NCBI GenBank assembly: GCA_027306605.1
Contig: DAHUZK010000040.1
Location: 1 to 64,000 of the forward strand
Source of the DNA: Acidimicrobiaceae bacterium
GTDB taxonomy: Bacteria > Actinomycetota > Acidimicrobiia > Acidimicrobiales > RAAP-2
Reading direction: 5' to 3'
DNA length: 64,000 nucleotides
Made by a program: the position numbers and the translations under genes. Positions 1 through 7,994 of this stretch are shown piece by piece. The notes beneath the pieces are model-generated. The model was not told the origin of the DNA. It worked only from the letters and a program-made list of their open reading frames with translations, and searched no databases. The stretch's first letter is position 1, and every line of letters starts with the position of its first letter.

Positions 1-306
1 GCCAAGAACGCCGGTCCGGACCTCAACCGGCGCACCTTCGTCGAGGCCATGTCCAAGATCACGAACTACCCGGGCACGCTCTCGCCGGTGTGGACGTTCG
101 GCCCGGACAAGTTCTACGGGCCGACCCAGTACCAGGTGGTCTCGGTGCACGACAACCACCCGCCGGGCTCGCTGTGCAAGATGCCGAAGAGCCATCGCCC
201 GCAAGGCGTCTGCTGGGTGACGGTGCAACCCTTCAAGCCGCTGCCGGGGTTGGCGTCGGGCTCCGGCGCCGGGTCGGGTGCGACGTCGAAGTCCGCCTCG
301 GGTTAG
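1..306 (+). CDS. C-terminal end of an ABC transporter solute-binding protein (partial)
   Basis: The frame is open from the first base, so the gene starts upstream of the window; about 101 C-terminal residues are visible. A stretch of the type 'R(R/E)TFVEAM..I..YPGTLSPVWTFGPDKFYGPTQYQ' followed by a two-cysteine section (SLCKMP ... GVCWV) resembles the last lobe of branched-chain amino-acid/amide periplasmic binding proteins (type I fold). The protein ends in a low-complexity Gly/Ser/Ala tail, common in secreted actinobacterial lipoproteins. It would act outside the membrane and deliver a ligand to an ABC permease; the ligand cannot be read from this fragment. Family assignment is moderate, because the N-terminal signal and most of the fold are missing. 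Confidence 0.5.
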   Translation, partial: AKNAGPDLNRRTFVEAMSKITNYPGTLSPVWTFGPDKFYGPTQYQVVSVHDNHPPGSLCKMPKSHRPQGVCWVTVQPFKPLPGLASGSGAGSGATSKSASG

Positions 307-352
307 CCGTGCCCGAGCGGGCGCCGAACCCGCCTCGGGCGCCGGCGGCTGC

Positions 353-1186
353 TCAGGCGATCGCCGTCGGTGAAGGCCGCCGTCCCTGCATGATGTCCGC
401 GAAACGTCGCTCGACCTCGCCCATGAGCTCGGGATGGGTGAAGACGTAGAAGGTGTCGCTCTTCACGGCTTCGAGCACGCGGTCTGCCACCGTGGCCGGA
501 GGGATGCCCCCGTCCACCATGCTCTGGACGGCCGCGCGCATCTCGGTGGCGCCGTCGGCCGCCGCCTCGGTGGCGCTGCCGGGCCGGTTGCGGTCCGACT
601 CCGCGATGCGGGTCTGCACGAAACCGGGGCACAGGACCGACACGCCGACCGGTGCGCCCACCGCCTGGAGGTCCTTGACCAAGGTCTCTGAAATGGCCAC
701 CACGGCTTGCTTCGTCGCGTTGTAGGGACCCAGGAAACCGGCGGAGACGAGTCCGGCGATGGAAGCGGTGTTGACGACGTGCCCCTCGCCCTGCTCCATC
801 AGGAGGGGCACGAAGGTGGCGATGCCGTGCACGACGCCCCAGAGGTTCACCCCGAGGATCCAGCGCCAGTCCTCCTCGGAGACCTCCCAGATCGGGCCAC
901 CGACGCCGACGCCGGCATTGTTGTGGACGAGATGGACGGCACCGAAGCGGTCGAGGGCCGCGTCGCGCAAGGCGCGGACGGCGCCGGCGTCCGACACGTC
1001 GGTGACCACGCCCAGCACTTCGGCGCCCGTCGAGGCCAGCTCGCGCCCGGCCTGCTCGAGGGGACCCTTCTCGATGTCGGCGACCACGATCCGCATCCCC
1101 TCGTCGGCGGCGCGGTTGGCCACGGCCCTGCCGATGCCGCTGGCGCCGCCGGTGATCACGGCCACCTTGCCCTGCAGGTTCTCCAT
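353..1186 (-). CDS. SDR family NAD(P)-dependent oxidoreductase
   Basis: A 277-residue classical short-chain dehydrogenase. Visible landmarks are the cofactor motif TGGASGIG (residues 12-19), an acidic residue at the end of beta-2 (Asp37, which favours NAD over NADP), NNAG at 89-92, Asn115, and the catalytic set Ser143, Tyr156, Lys160 (YNATK). The ATG at 1184-1186 was chosen because a good GGAGGG ribosome site lies just ahead and the protein then starts at the usual distance from the Rossmann motif; the frame stays open further upstream but without SDR sequence. The substrate is unknown. It is the last of four minus-strand genes running from about 3.5 kb. Confidence 0.88.
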   Translation of the reverse strand: MENLQGKVAVITGGASGIGRAVANRAADEGMRIVVADIEKGPLEQAGRELASTGAEVLGVVTDVSDAGAVRALRDAALDRFGAVHLVHNNAGVGVGGPIWEVSEEDWRWILGVNLWGVVHGIATFVPLLMEQGEGHVVNTASIAGLVSAGFLGPYNATKQAVVAISETLVKDLQAVGAPVGVSVLCPGFVQTRIAESDRNRPGSATEAAADGATEMRAAVQSMVDGGIPPATVADRVLEAVKSDTFYVFTHPELMGEVERRFADIMQGRRPSPTAIA

Positions 1187-1289
1187 GGGCCCTCCCTCGG
1201 TCCGCCAGGAGTCAAGCACGGCGTGCCCCCGCCCGGCCAGCGCCGGCGGGGAAGTATTGCGCGGTGGTCCGGCGAGCGCCGGGCGTGGC

Positions 1290-1910
1290 TCAGTCCCGAA
1301 CCGGCTCCCACAGCGCCGTGCCGGCCGGTCCCGTGGCGAGGCGCGCCAGGATGCTCGCCGCACAGGCCTCGGGCGTCGCCGCGCCCGTGTCGACTTCCAA
1401 GTCGTAGACGTGGCCGATGTGCACGGCCTCCTGCCAGCGCCCGACGGCACGAGCCAGGTCCGCATCGGCCTCCTCCCGGCGCTGGCCCCACGTGGCGGCC
1501 CGGCGTTGCCAGATGACGTCGACGGCGCAGCGGACGCCCACGAAGAGGACGGGCAACCCGCTCAAGCGCCGGGCGCCCTCGGCGCGAAGACGGCGCGGCT
1601 CGGCGTAGTCGTCGTGCAGTCCGAGGTCCGCCACGACAGCCAACCCCTGCCGCGCGTGGGCGGCGATGGAGTCGAAGAGCGCCGTCGCCAGGGCCACGAC
1701 CGCAGGCTCGAGGTCGGGGCGTTCGCCGCCGGGGCGCAACCCGAGCCCCGGCCGCCACTGTGCCGGAGTGGCCGCCACCGAGGCGTCGACGCCGAGGTTG
1801 ACCCAGATCGCACCGCTGTGCCCCTGGATCGCCCGGGCGATGGAGGACTTCCCGGATCGGGGGGCGCCGTTGAGGATCACGACCTGGCCGGCAGGGGCGT
1901 CGGACAGCAC
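1290..1910 (-). CDS. Chloramphenicol phosphotransferase-like P-loop kinase
   Basis: About 206 residues from a GTG start. A Walker A motif (NGAPRSGKSSIAR) sits near the N terminus, followed by sequence typical of the CPT family (VNLGVD, later LFVGVRCAVDVIWQRR and the C-terminal HVYDLEVDT). Relatives phosphorylate small hydroxylated compounds using ATP; only one characterised member inactivates chloramphenicol, so resistance should not be assumed. The GTG at 1908-1910 gives a length near the family norm, but there is no convincing ribosome site, so the start is uncertain and longer in-frame starts exist. It follows the CadD-like gene on the same strand with 76 bp between. Confidence 0.72.
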   Translation of the reverse strand: MLSDAPAGQVVILNGAPRSGKSSIARAIQGHSGAIWVNLGVDASVAATPAQWRPGLGLRPGGERPDLEPAVVALATALFDSIAAHARQGLAVVADLGLHDDYAEPRRLRAEGARRLSGLPVLFVGVRCAVDVIWQRRAATWGQRREEADADLARAVGRWQEAVHIGHVYDLEVDTGAATPEACAASILARLATGPAGTALWEPVRD

Positions 1911-1986
1911 GGAATGAGTGTGCGGGTTGTGGAGAGGCGCCGCAAGGTCCCGCCGACAACTCCGGGTGGACGACGTCGCCTCCCGC

Positions 1987-2676
1987 TCACAGCAACGAGA
2001 ACGTCCCCGCCTGCACCAGGACGAGGACCCCGACGGCACACAACAGCAGCGGTACGGCCAGGGACCCCGTGCTGGCGAGGACCGACCTGGCCCGTGGGTG
2101 GCGCCCCGCCCAGAGCACGAGGGCCGTCACCGCGACCTCACCGAGCACGAACACGGCGGACACCACGCCGAGTCGGGTGCCGCCACCCACCCGGAAGAGG
2201 GGGATGTAGGCGGCCAGGTTGTCGCCCCCGGCACCGATGGTGACGACGGCGGCCGCGGTGAAGCTCTGCCCCACGGCCCGGCGCGTGAGCAACCCTCGCC
2301 TCCCTGTCCGCTCCGGCGGCAATCGGATCTGGTCGTCCTCGCCGTCCTTGCCGACCTGGCCGGACCGACGTTCAGCGGTCTCGTGGCCGCCGTGACCGCG
2401 CCGCAGGCCGGCGAGGCCGCGCAAACCCAGGATCAGCGGGACCAGCCCGAGGAGGCCGACGACGGCCGGCGAGAACTCGAACAGTACGGCGGCCCCGGCC
2501 AGCGATACCGCCACGAGCACGCAGAAGCCGGTGACCTGCCCCGCGGCGATGCGGTGCGCTCGCTCGAGCGGCGCACCCGCCACCATGGTCGTGGTGACGA
2601 CGTAGTTGTCGACGTTCGTCCCGGCGAAGGCCGCAGCGGCCACGGCGACGTCGGCCCAGAGGCCCTGTGCTGCCAC
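1987..2676 (-). CDS. CadD-like cadmium resistance family membrane transporter
   Basis: A 229-residue polytopic protein with a GTG start. The two pseudo-symmetric halves carry the CadD-family signatures FAGTNVDNYVV near the N terminus and IGAGGDNLAAYIPLF after a hydrophilic central loop rich in charged residues (roughly residues 90-130). About five or six hydrophobic segments are visible. Family members are associated with cadmium/divalent cation efflux, but many are uncharacterised, and the acidic 'DN' pairs are the only transport-relevant residues that can be seen. It lies 19 bp downstream of the TauD-like gene on the same strand, so the two may share a transcript. Confidence 0.8.
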   Translation of the reverse strand: MAAQGLWADVAVAAAAFAGTNVDNYVVTTTMVAGAPLERAHRIAAGQVTGFCVLVAVSLAGAAVLFEFSPAVVGLLGLVPLILGLRGLAGLRRGHGGHETAERRSGQVGKDGEDDQIRLPPERTGRRGLLTRRAVGQSFTAAAVVTIGAGGDNLAAYIPLFRVGGGTRLGVVSAVFVLGEVAVTALVLWAGRHPRARSVLASTGSLAVPLLLCAVGVLVLVQAGTFSLL

Positions 2677-2695
2677 GGTCGAGAGGCAGGTCGGC

Positions 2696-3553
2696 TCAGC
2701 CGCGGGGCCGCGGCATGACGGGGCCGAAGGGCTTGTCGCCCTGCAGGGTCACCCGGTGGGCGAAGCGGGCGGCCGTGCCGTAGTCGTCGAGGGCATAGTG
2801 CAGCGTGGCCCGATTGTCCCAGAAGGCCACCGATCCGGCTCGCCAGCGGAAGCGGCAGGTGTACTCGGGCTTCACACAGTGGTGGTAGAGCATCTCGAGG
2901 ATGGCGCTGCTCTCGTTGTCGGAGAGACCGAGGATGGCGCGGGTGAACTGGCGGTTCACGAAGAGACCGTTGCGGCCGGTCTCGGGGTGGGTGCGCACGA
3001 CGGGGTGCAGTGCCGGGAGCAGCTTCTCGTGCCAGGTGCCGTCCCACTCGTAGCCGCCGCGCTCGGCGACATCGGCCGCGAACCACGGGTCGTGATGGAT
3101 CGCGATCAGCTTGTCGCACAGCTCGCGCACGGCGGGCGCCAAACCCTCGTAGGCGTCCTGGAGGCTGGCCCACATGGTGTCGCCGCCCACCTCGGGGGCT
3201 TCGAGCATGGAGAGGATCGAGCCCATGGCCGGCGTCTCCAGGAAGGTGACATCGGTGTGCCACCAACTGGCCCGATCCACCCTCCCGTCGATGGCGAGGA
3301 CCTCGGGGCTCTCGTCGATCGAGGGAAGAACGGGGTGGGCCTCGGTCACGGTGCCGAACTGGCGGGCGAAGTCCGCCTGCTGCTCCGCGCCGAGCGACTG
3401 ATCCCGAAAGAAGACGACGTGGTGGGTGTTGAGCGCCTCTCGGATGGAGCCGATCACCTCAGGAGCCAGGGGGACCGAGATGTCGACGTTCACGATCTCG
3501 GCGCCGACCGTCGGAGAGAGCGGCAGCACGCTGATGCCGGTGTCCGGAGTCAC
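2696..3553 (-). CDS. TauD/TfdA family Fe(II)/2-oxoglutarate-dependent dioxygenase
   Basis: A 285-residue protein. The iron-binding triad is readable: His99 and Asp101 (WWHTD) and the distal His near residue 252 in the WDNRATLH motif, with the 2-oxoglutarate-binding Arg about 15 residues later (FAHR). The N terminus (LSPTVGAEI..VDIS) is typical of taurine/2,4-D/sulfonate dioxygenases. The reaction would couple decarboxylation of 2-oxoglutarate to hydroxylation of an unknown substrate. The GTG at 3551-3553 was chosen because the homologous region starts there; the frame is open further upstream but encodes arginine-rich non-homologous sequence overlapping the divergent gene. It is probably the first gene of a minus-strand run. 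Confidence 0.88.
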   Translation of the reverse strand: MTPDTGISVLPLSPTVGAEIVNVDISVPLAPEVIGSIREALNTHHVVFFRDQSLGAEQQADFARQFGTVTEAHPVLPSIDESPEVLAIDGRVDRASWWHTDVTFLETPAMGSILSMLEAPEVGGDTMWASLQDAYEGLAPAVRELCDKLIAIHHDPWFAADVAERGGYEWDGTWHEKLLPALHPVVRTHPETGRNGLFVNRQFTRAILGLSDNESSAILEMLYHHCVKPEYTCRFRWRAGSVAFWDNRATLHYALDDYGTAARFAHRVTLQGDKPFGPVMPRPRG

Positions 3554-3683
3554 CCTCCAATTGTGCCCGAGCACCCCCGGGTCCTCAATTGCCGTCCACC
3601 GTCGGTCCGCGCCGACGGCTGCCGCCCTACATTTGGCGCGGCGCCGACCGTCGGGAAGGCGGGAGCGAGGAAGGGGATCAGGC
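3554..3683. promoter_or_regulatory. Divergent promoter region with two CAATTG sites
   Basis: A 130-bp gap between the divergent TauD-like gene and the hydrolase gene. It holds two CAATTG palindromes 28 bp apart (3558-3563 and 3586-3591), each preceded by a CT-rich CTC trinucleotide, in otherwise GC-rich DNA. This could be a pair of operator half-sites, but no regulator gene is adjacent and no clear -35/-10 pair stands out. Confidence 0.25.
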
Positions 3684-4748
3684 ATGCACGACGACAGCGG
3701 GGGACCGGTCCTCACCCCGCCCGCTCGCAACTACTCGCCCTGGTACCAGTGGATGGTCCGGCTCGCCGCCACCGTGCACGAGGATCCGCTCCCCGAGGAG
3801 GACCCCGACCCGGAGGCGTTCCCGGCCTGGCTGGCGAGACGCCGGCGCCGCCTGGTCGAGTTGCTCGGACCCGAACCCACCCGGGTGCCCCCCGACTTCG
3901 AGACCCTCGAGTCGACCGAGTGCGACGGCTATCGGCGGGACAAGGTGGTCTTCGACACGGAGGACTCCATGTCGGTGCCGGCATATCTGCTCGTTCCCGA
4001 CCAGCGCCGCGATTCGCCGCCGGGAGCGGCCGTCTTGGCCTGCCATGGGCACGGTCCCGGCAAGTCCCAGGTCGTCGGGCTCGAGCACACCGACATGCCG
4101 AACGCCGACTATGCGCTGCAATTGGCCCGTCGCGGCTACGTGGTCCTCGCGCCCGACCTGCGCTGTTTCGGTGAGCGGCTGGACTGGAACCCCGACGACC
4201 ACTACGCCTGCGACACCAACCTCGTCCACGCCGCCATGGCCGGGTGGAACCCGTTGTCGCAGAACATCTGGGATCTGCGCTGCTGTCTCGACGTGTTGGA
4301 GCAACATCCGCTCGTCCATCCGCAACACCTCGGAATGGTCGGGATCTCCTACGGTGGAACGGTCACGTTGTTCACGGCCGCCCTCGACCCACGTGTGGCT
4401 GCCTGCGTTGTCAGCGGCTACTTCTCGTCGTGGGCCGTCAGTCACACCATGCCGTGGAACATGTGCGGCTCGCAGATACTCGGTGGCATGCTCGGTCGCC
4501 TCGAACACGAAGACCTCGGCGCGCTCGTGGCCCCGCGGCCGATGCTGATCGAGACGGGGACCGAGGACGACCTCTTCCCCCTCGGGGCCGCCACCGAATC
4601 GGTGCGGCGCGTCCGCCTGGTCTACGACGACGTGGGCGCGGGGGACCACCTCGTGCACGACGTGTTCACCGGTGGGCACGAGTGGCACGGCGCCGAGGCG
4701 TTGCCGTTCCTCGACCGCTGGCTCGGCCACACCCCCTGGTCGGCCTGA
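3684..4748 (+). CDS. Alpha/beta hydrolase, acetyl-xylan-esterase/dienelactone-hydrolase-like
   Basis: A 354-residue hydrolase. Visible catalytic elements are the nucleophile elbow GISYGG with Ser222, an acid in TEDDLFP (Asp295/296) and His332 in GGHEWHG. The oxyanion side shows CHGHGPGK near residue 120. The N-terminal 90 residues are an extra helical region (SPWYQWMVRLAATVHEDP...) seen in abhydrolase families acting on carbohydrate esters. It probably hydrolyses an ester; no signal peptide is visible, so it is cytoplasmic. The ATG at 3684 has a GAGGAAGGGG ribosome site; longer in-frame starts encode low-quality sequence. It is divergent from the TauD-like gene and convergent with the NagB-like gene. 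Confidence 0.82.
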   Translation: MHDDSGGPVLTPPARNYSPWYQWMVRLAATVHEDPLPEEDPDPEAFPAWLARRRRRLVELLGPEPTRVPPDFETLESTECDGYRRDKVVFDTEDSMSVPAYLLVPDQRRDSPPGAAVLACHGHGPGKSQVVGLEHTDMPNADYALQLARRGYVVLAPDLRCFGERLDWNPDDHYACDTNLVHAAMAGWNPLSQNIWDLRCCLDVLEQHPLVHPQHLGMVGISYGGTVTLFTAALDPRVAACVVSGYFSSWAVSHTMPWNMCGSQILGGMLGRLEHEDLGALVAPRPMLIETGTEDDLFPLGAATESVRRVRLVYDDVGAGDHLVHDVFTGGHEWHGAEALPFLDRWLGHTPWSA

Positions 4749-4768
4749 GCGCGCCCGGGCCGAGACGC

Positions 4769-4795
4769 CCTCCCGACGGCGCTCAGTCCGGGAGG
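4769..4795. terminator. Hairpin between convergent genes
   Basis: A perfect 7-bp stem (CCTCCCG at 4769-4775 with CGGGAGG at 4789-4795) and a 13-nt loop sit at the convergence of the hydrolase and NagB-like genes, overlapping the last codons of the latter. It could end transcription in both directions. No T-run follows, so it is only a candidate. Confidence 0.3.
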
Positions 4796-5565
4796 AGGGC
4801 GGCAGAATCGCGATCGAGGTGGATGGTGGCGTGCTCGGCCGTCCGCAAGGCCGAAGCCGGGCACGAGGTGGCGATCGGTCCGGTCAGCGCGGCGTGGACC
4901 GGTGCGGCCTTGCGGGCCTCGGGCACGATGGCCAGCACCCTCTTGGCCCGCAGCAGGGCCGGGACCGTCACCGTGATGGCATGCGTGGGAACGGCGTCGA
5001 GCCCGCTGAAGTGCCCCTCGTTGACCTGTTGCATCCTGCAGGCCCGGTCCAGCTCGACCACCTTGACGTCACGGGGGTCGGCGAAGTCGGCCACGGGCGG
5101 GTCGTTGAAGGCGAGATGCCCGTTCTCCCCGATACCGAGGCAGCAGAGGTCGAGCGGGTGCGCCCGCAACAGGCTGCTGTAGCGGCGGCATTCGGCTTCG
5201 GGATCGCCCAGCCCCTCGACGTAATAGGCCGCCTTCGGGTGGGCGCGATCGACGATCCGGCGTCGGATCCAGTGTTGGAACCCGGCCGGGTGTTCAGGTC
5301 CGATGCCGACGTACTCGTCCATGTGGAAGACGACCGTTTGGGCCCAGGGCACATCGGTCGACTCCTCGACCAGGGCCCGCACGAAAGCCAGCTGTGAGTT
5401 CCCCGTCGCGAACATCGCATGGGCGACGCCGCGCCTCTCCACGGCCGCCCGCAGCACCTCCAGGGCTTCGGTCGCTGCGGCGCGGGCCATGGCCGGCGCG
5501 TCCTGGTGGACGTGCACCGTGGCTGCGTCGACGCTGCGGATACCGGTCTGCACGGCGTTCAGCAT
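4783..5565 (-). CDS. nagB: Glucosamine-6-phosphate deaminase/6-phosphogluconolactonase-fold (NagB-like)
   Basis: A 260-residue NagB/RpiA-fold protein. The motifs fit glucosamine-6-phosphate deaminase rather than lactonase: FATGNSQLAF (phosphate loop), FHMDEYVGIGPEHPAGF, and LGIGENGHLAFNDPP with the catalytic Asp/His region, then the terminal AITVTVPALLRAKRV. The reaction is GlcN6P + H2O to fructose-6-phosphate + ammonia. The loop reads GNSQ instead of the more usual G(S/T)P, so substrate specificity may differ. The ATG at 5563-5565 gives normal length; a GTG 14 codons upstream is an alternative. The gene is divergent from the PLP enzyme with only about 30 bp between starts. Confidence 0.75.
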   Translation of the reverse strand: MLNAVQTGIRSVDAATVHVHQDAPAMARAAATEALEVLRAAVERRGVAHAMFATGNSQLAFVRALVEESTDVPWAQTVVFHMDEYVGIGPEHPAGFQHWIRRRIVDRAHPKAAYYVEGLGDPEAECRRYSSLLRAHPLDLCCLGIGENGHLAFNDPPVADFADPRDVKVVELDRACRMQQVNEGHFSGLDAVPTHAITVTVPALLRAKRVLAIVPEARKAAPVHAALTGPIATSCPASALRTAEHATIHLDRDSAALLPD

Positions 5566-5595
5566 GCCAGGCGCGGATGCGGCCAGACTGATCAC

Positions 5596-6552
5596 ATGCG
5601 GCAAGTGGAGCTTCCGGGGCCCGCCCACATGGAAGCAGCATGGAGGGCGGTCCGGCGCCACCTCGCCGTCACCCCGGTCGTGGGCACGGCACAGCTGGGC
5701 CCCACCGTGTCGGCCAAGCTCGAGACGCTGCAGCCGACCGGCTCGTTCAAGGTGCGAGGCGGACTGGCCGCAGTGGCCGCCACCCTCGGGAGCGAACCGG
5801 GGCGGGCCGTGGTGGCCTCCTCCGCCGGCAACCACGGCCTCGGCCTCGCCTACGCGGCCGCCGAGCTCGGTGCCCGCGTCACCGTCGTCGTCCCGAATGG
5901 CGCGTCGGCGGCCAAGGTGGCCGCGCTGCAGCAGTTCGACGTGCGTCTCGTCCTTCACGGCGAGGGCTATCGCGAGGCGGAGACGCACGCCCTCGAGCTG
6001 GCCGAGCGGGAGGGGAGCCGTTATGTCTCGCCCTACAACGACCCGGACGTCATCGCCGGGCAGTCGACGATCGCCCGGGAGCTGGTGGAGCAGCTGCCCG
6101 GTGTCGACACCGTGGTGGTTCCCTGCGGCGGCGGGGGCCTGTTGTCCGGCATGGTGCTCGGCCTGGAGGGGACGGGGGTGCGGGTGGTCGGGGTGGAGTC
6201 GGAGGCCTCGCCTTCGATGAGCGCAGCGCTGCGTGCCGGCGGCATCGTTCCGATCGAGGTGGAGCCGACCGTGGCCGACGGCTTGGCGGGAAACCTCGAG
6301 CCCGGTGCCGTGACCGTCGGGATCGCGCTCGACCACCACGTGCAGGTTCTGACGGTGAGCGAAGCCGACATCCGCTCCGCCATGGCGTTCTCGGCGACCA
6401 AGATGGGGCTGGTGCTCGAGGGAGCCGGAGCGGTGGGAGTCGCCGCGCTCCGGGCGGGCGTCGTCGTCCCCGGGGGCGGCGGTGCGACCGCTGTCTTGTT
6501 GACGGGTCGTAACGTGGCGCCGAAGCTGCTCTCGGAGGTGCTCCATTCCTGA
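5596..6552 (+). CDS. Threonine dehydratase-like PLP-dependent (fold type II) enzyme
   Basis: A 318-residue fold-type-II PLP enzyme. The Schiff-base lysine is Lys52 in GSFKVRGG, followed by SSAGNHGLG (the substrate/carboxylate loop) and the glycine-rich phosphate-binding loop CGGGGLLSG. No C-terminal ACT regulatory domain is present, so it would be the catabolic, non-feedback-inhibited type of threonine/serine dehydratase, or a racemase relative. The likely reaction is deamination of L-threonine or L-serine to a 2-oxo acid. The ATG at 5596 leaves a plausible N-terminal helix; no strong ribosome site is seen. The next gene overlaps its stop codon. Confidence 0.8.
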   Translation: MRQVELPGPAHMEAAWRAVRRHLAVTPVVGTAQLGPTVSAKLETLQPTGSFKVRGGLAAVAATLGSEPGRAVVASSAGNHGLGLAYAAAELGARVTVVVPNGASAAKVAALQQFDVRLVLHGEGYREAETHALELAEREGSRYVSPYNDPDVIAGQSTIARELVEQLPGVDTVVVPCGGGGLLSGMVLGLEGTGVRVVGVESEASPSMSAALRAGGIVPIEVEPTVADGLAGNLEPGAVTVGIALDHHVQVLTVSEADIRSAMAFSATKMGLVLEGAGAVGVAALRAGVVVPGGGGATAVLLTGRNVAPKLLSEVLHS

Positions 6553-7363
6553 GGTCGAGGTCGACGGGGCCGTCATCGCATACGACGTCACGGGTGGGGG
6601 CAAGCCACTTCTTCTCGTCGCGGGATGCGGCCAGCCCGCCGCCGCCTGGCAGGTCTCGCTGGTGCCGCCGCTCGTCGCGGCAGGCTTCGCCGTGGCAACG
6701 TACGACAACCGCGGTATGGCGCCGTCGTCCTCGCCGCCTGCGCCCTACAGCGTGAGCGTGATGACCGACGACGCCGTCGCCGTGCTCGACCACCTCGGCT
6801 GGGACGAGCCGGTCCATGTCGCTGGTCATTCCATGGGCGGGTGGATCGCCGAGACGCTCGTCGTCAACCACCCCGAGCGGGTCCGAGGCGCCGCGTTCAT
6901 GGGCAGCGCCAACCGGCCCACGGCGTGGGAGATCGCCATCACGACCGTCGAGCGTGACCTGGCCCGGCTCGATTACGACCTGCCGCCGCTCTTCTACGCC
7001 ACCGAGACACTGCGCTACCTGCCCATCGCTGATCTCCAGGACTCCGACGTCGTCAGCTCCTGGCTCTCCGTGCTCGGGGATCTCCCCCCGTGGCCCAACC
7101 CCGGCCGGCTCGGTCAGTACGAGGCTGCGTTGGCCTGGTCCACCGACCCGGCGCGGACCGCGCGCTGGTCCGAGGTGCGCGTGCCCTGCCTCGTCGTCGC
7201 CTTCGAACACGACGTGGATTCGCCGCCGCGTTATGCCCGCGAGGCCGCCACCGCCATGCCGGGCTGCGAGTACCGCGAAGTACCCGGAGCAGGGCATCTC
7301 GGCATCGTGACCCATGCCGGTGAAGTGTCCCGGCATCTCACCGAGTTCTTCGCCCGGCTCTGA
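6545..7363 (+). CDS. Alpha/beta hydrolase with a probable ATT start codon
   Basis: A 272-residue alpha/beta hydrolase. The nucleophile Ser96 is in GHSMGG, the oxyanion region in LVAGCGQP, and the late catalytic His in GAGHLG; the sequence YDNRGMAPS is typical of haloperoxidase/lactonase-like hydrolases. No ATG, GTG or TTG in this frame gives a full-length fold: the first ATG (6662) removes the first beta strands. ATT at 6545 has GGAGGTG seven bases ahead and gives the family-like N terminus 'M-P-E-V-E-V-D-G', overlapping the previous stop codon by 8 bases. The ATT start is inferred, not proven; the enzyme assignment is firm and the substrate unknown. Confidence 0.72.
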   Translation: MPEVEVDGAVIAYDVTGGGKPLLLVAGCGQPAAAWQVSLVPPLVAAGFAVATYDNRGMAPSSSPPAPYSVSVMTDDAVAVLDHLGWDEPVHVAGHSMGGWIAETLVVNHPERVRGAAFMGSANRPTAWEIAITTVERDLARLDYDLPPLFYATETLRYLPIADLQDSDVVSSWLSVLGDLPPWPNPGRLGQYEAALAWSTDPARTARWSEVRVPCLVVAFEHDVDSPPRYAREAATAMPGCEYREVPGAGHLGIVTHAGEVSRHLTEFFARL

Positions 7364-7405
7364 GAACGCGGCACCTGCTCGCCGGCCGTCTCCGGGATCG
7401 GTGGC

Positions 7406-7972
7406 CTAGCCGACCGGTGCGGCCGAGAAGCTGCGGACCAGCTCGGCACAGAAGGCGTCGAGGTCCTCGGGCTTGCGACTCGTGACGAGACGGTTCGGAC
7501 CCTGGGTGCACACGACGACCTCCTGGTCGACCCAGCGCCCACCGGCATTGACGATGTCGGTGTGAAGGCTCGGCCACGAGGTCAAGGTCCGGCCGCGGAC
7601 GACATCCGCTTCGATCAGCGTCCACGGACCGTGGCAGACGACAGCGGCGGGCTTCCCGGCTTCGAAGAAGGCCGCGACGAATCGCACGGCTGCCCCGTCC
7701 ATGCGGAGCTGGTCGGGGTTCGCCACACCGCCGGGGAGGACGATGCCCGCCACGACCTCGAGATCGAGGTCTTCGGTGCTCAGGTCAGCACGGAAGCGGT
7801 CACCCTTGTCGAGGTGATTGAACGCCTGCACGGTCCCGGCGCGAGGCGCCACCAGCACGGGTTTCCCGCCGGCTTCCTCGACCGCGTCCCAGGGGCGGGT
7901 CAGCTCGACCTGCTCGACGCCTTCGTTGGCGACCAGAAACGCGATGGTCTGGTTCTCGAGTCTTTCCGTCAT
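7406..7972 (-). CDS. DJ-1/PfpI family protein (type 1 glutamine amidotransferase-like)
   Basis: A 188-residue single-domain protein of the DJ-1/PfpI/YhbO group. The nucleophilic elbow is at Cys113 (VVCHGPW), with the upstream LPGGVANPDQLR strand-turn and an N-terminal IAFLVANEGVEQVELTRP. Relatives are described as proteases, glyoxalase-III-like deglycases or stress proteins; which of these applies cannot be read from sequence. Start at the ATG at 7970-7972, with a GAAAGGAA ribosome site ahead. It lies 22 bp downstream of the HAD gene on the same strand, so LLM, HAD and DJ-1 genes form one probable transcript. Confidence 0.85.
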   Translation of the reverse strand: MTERLENQTIAFLVANEGVEQVELTRPWDAVEEAGGKPVLVAPRAGTVQAFNHLDKGDRFRADLSTEDLDLEVVAGIVLPGGVANPDQLRMDGAAVRFVAAFFEAGKPAAVVCHGPWTLIEADVVRGRTLTSWPSLHTDIVNAGGRWVDQEVVVCTQGPNRLVTSRKPEDLDAFCAELVRSFSAAPVG

Positions 7973-7994
7973 GGTTCCGTTTCCTTTCTCGAGG

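Noticed and set aside
1187-1465. Upstream extension of the first SDR
   Set aside because: The extra 93 residues are Arg/Pro-rich, antisense-like, and overlap the CPT-like gene; the GGAGGG-preceded ATG gives a normal SDR N terminus.
1290-1910. Chloramphenicol resistance gene
   Set aside because: The CPT family includes many P-loop kinases of unknown substrate; sequence alone does not justify calling resistance.
4783-5565. 6-phosphogluconolactonase identity for the NagB-like protein
   Set aside because: It has LGIGENGHLAFNDPP (deaminase type), whereas the real Pgl at 52.4 kb has LGLGPDGHTASL.
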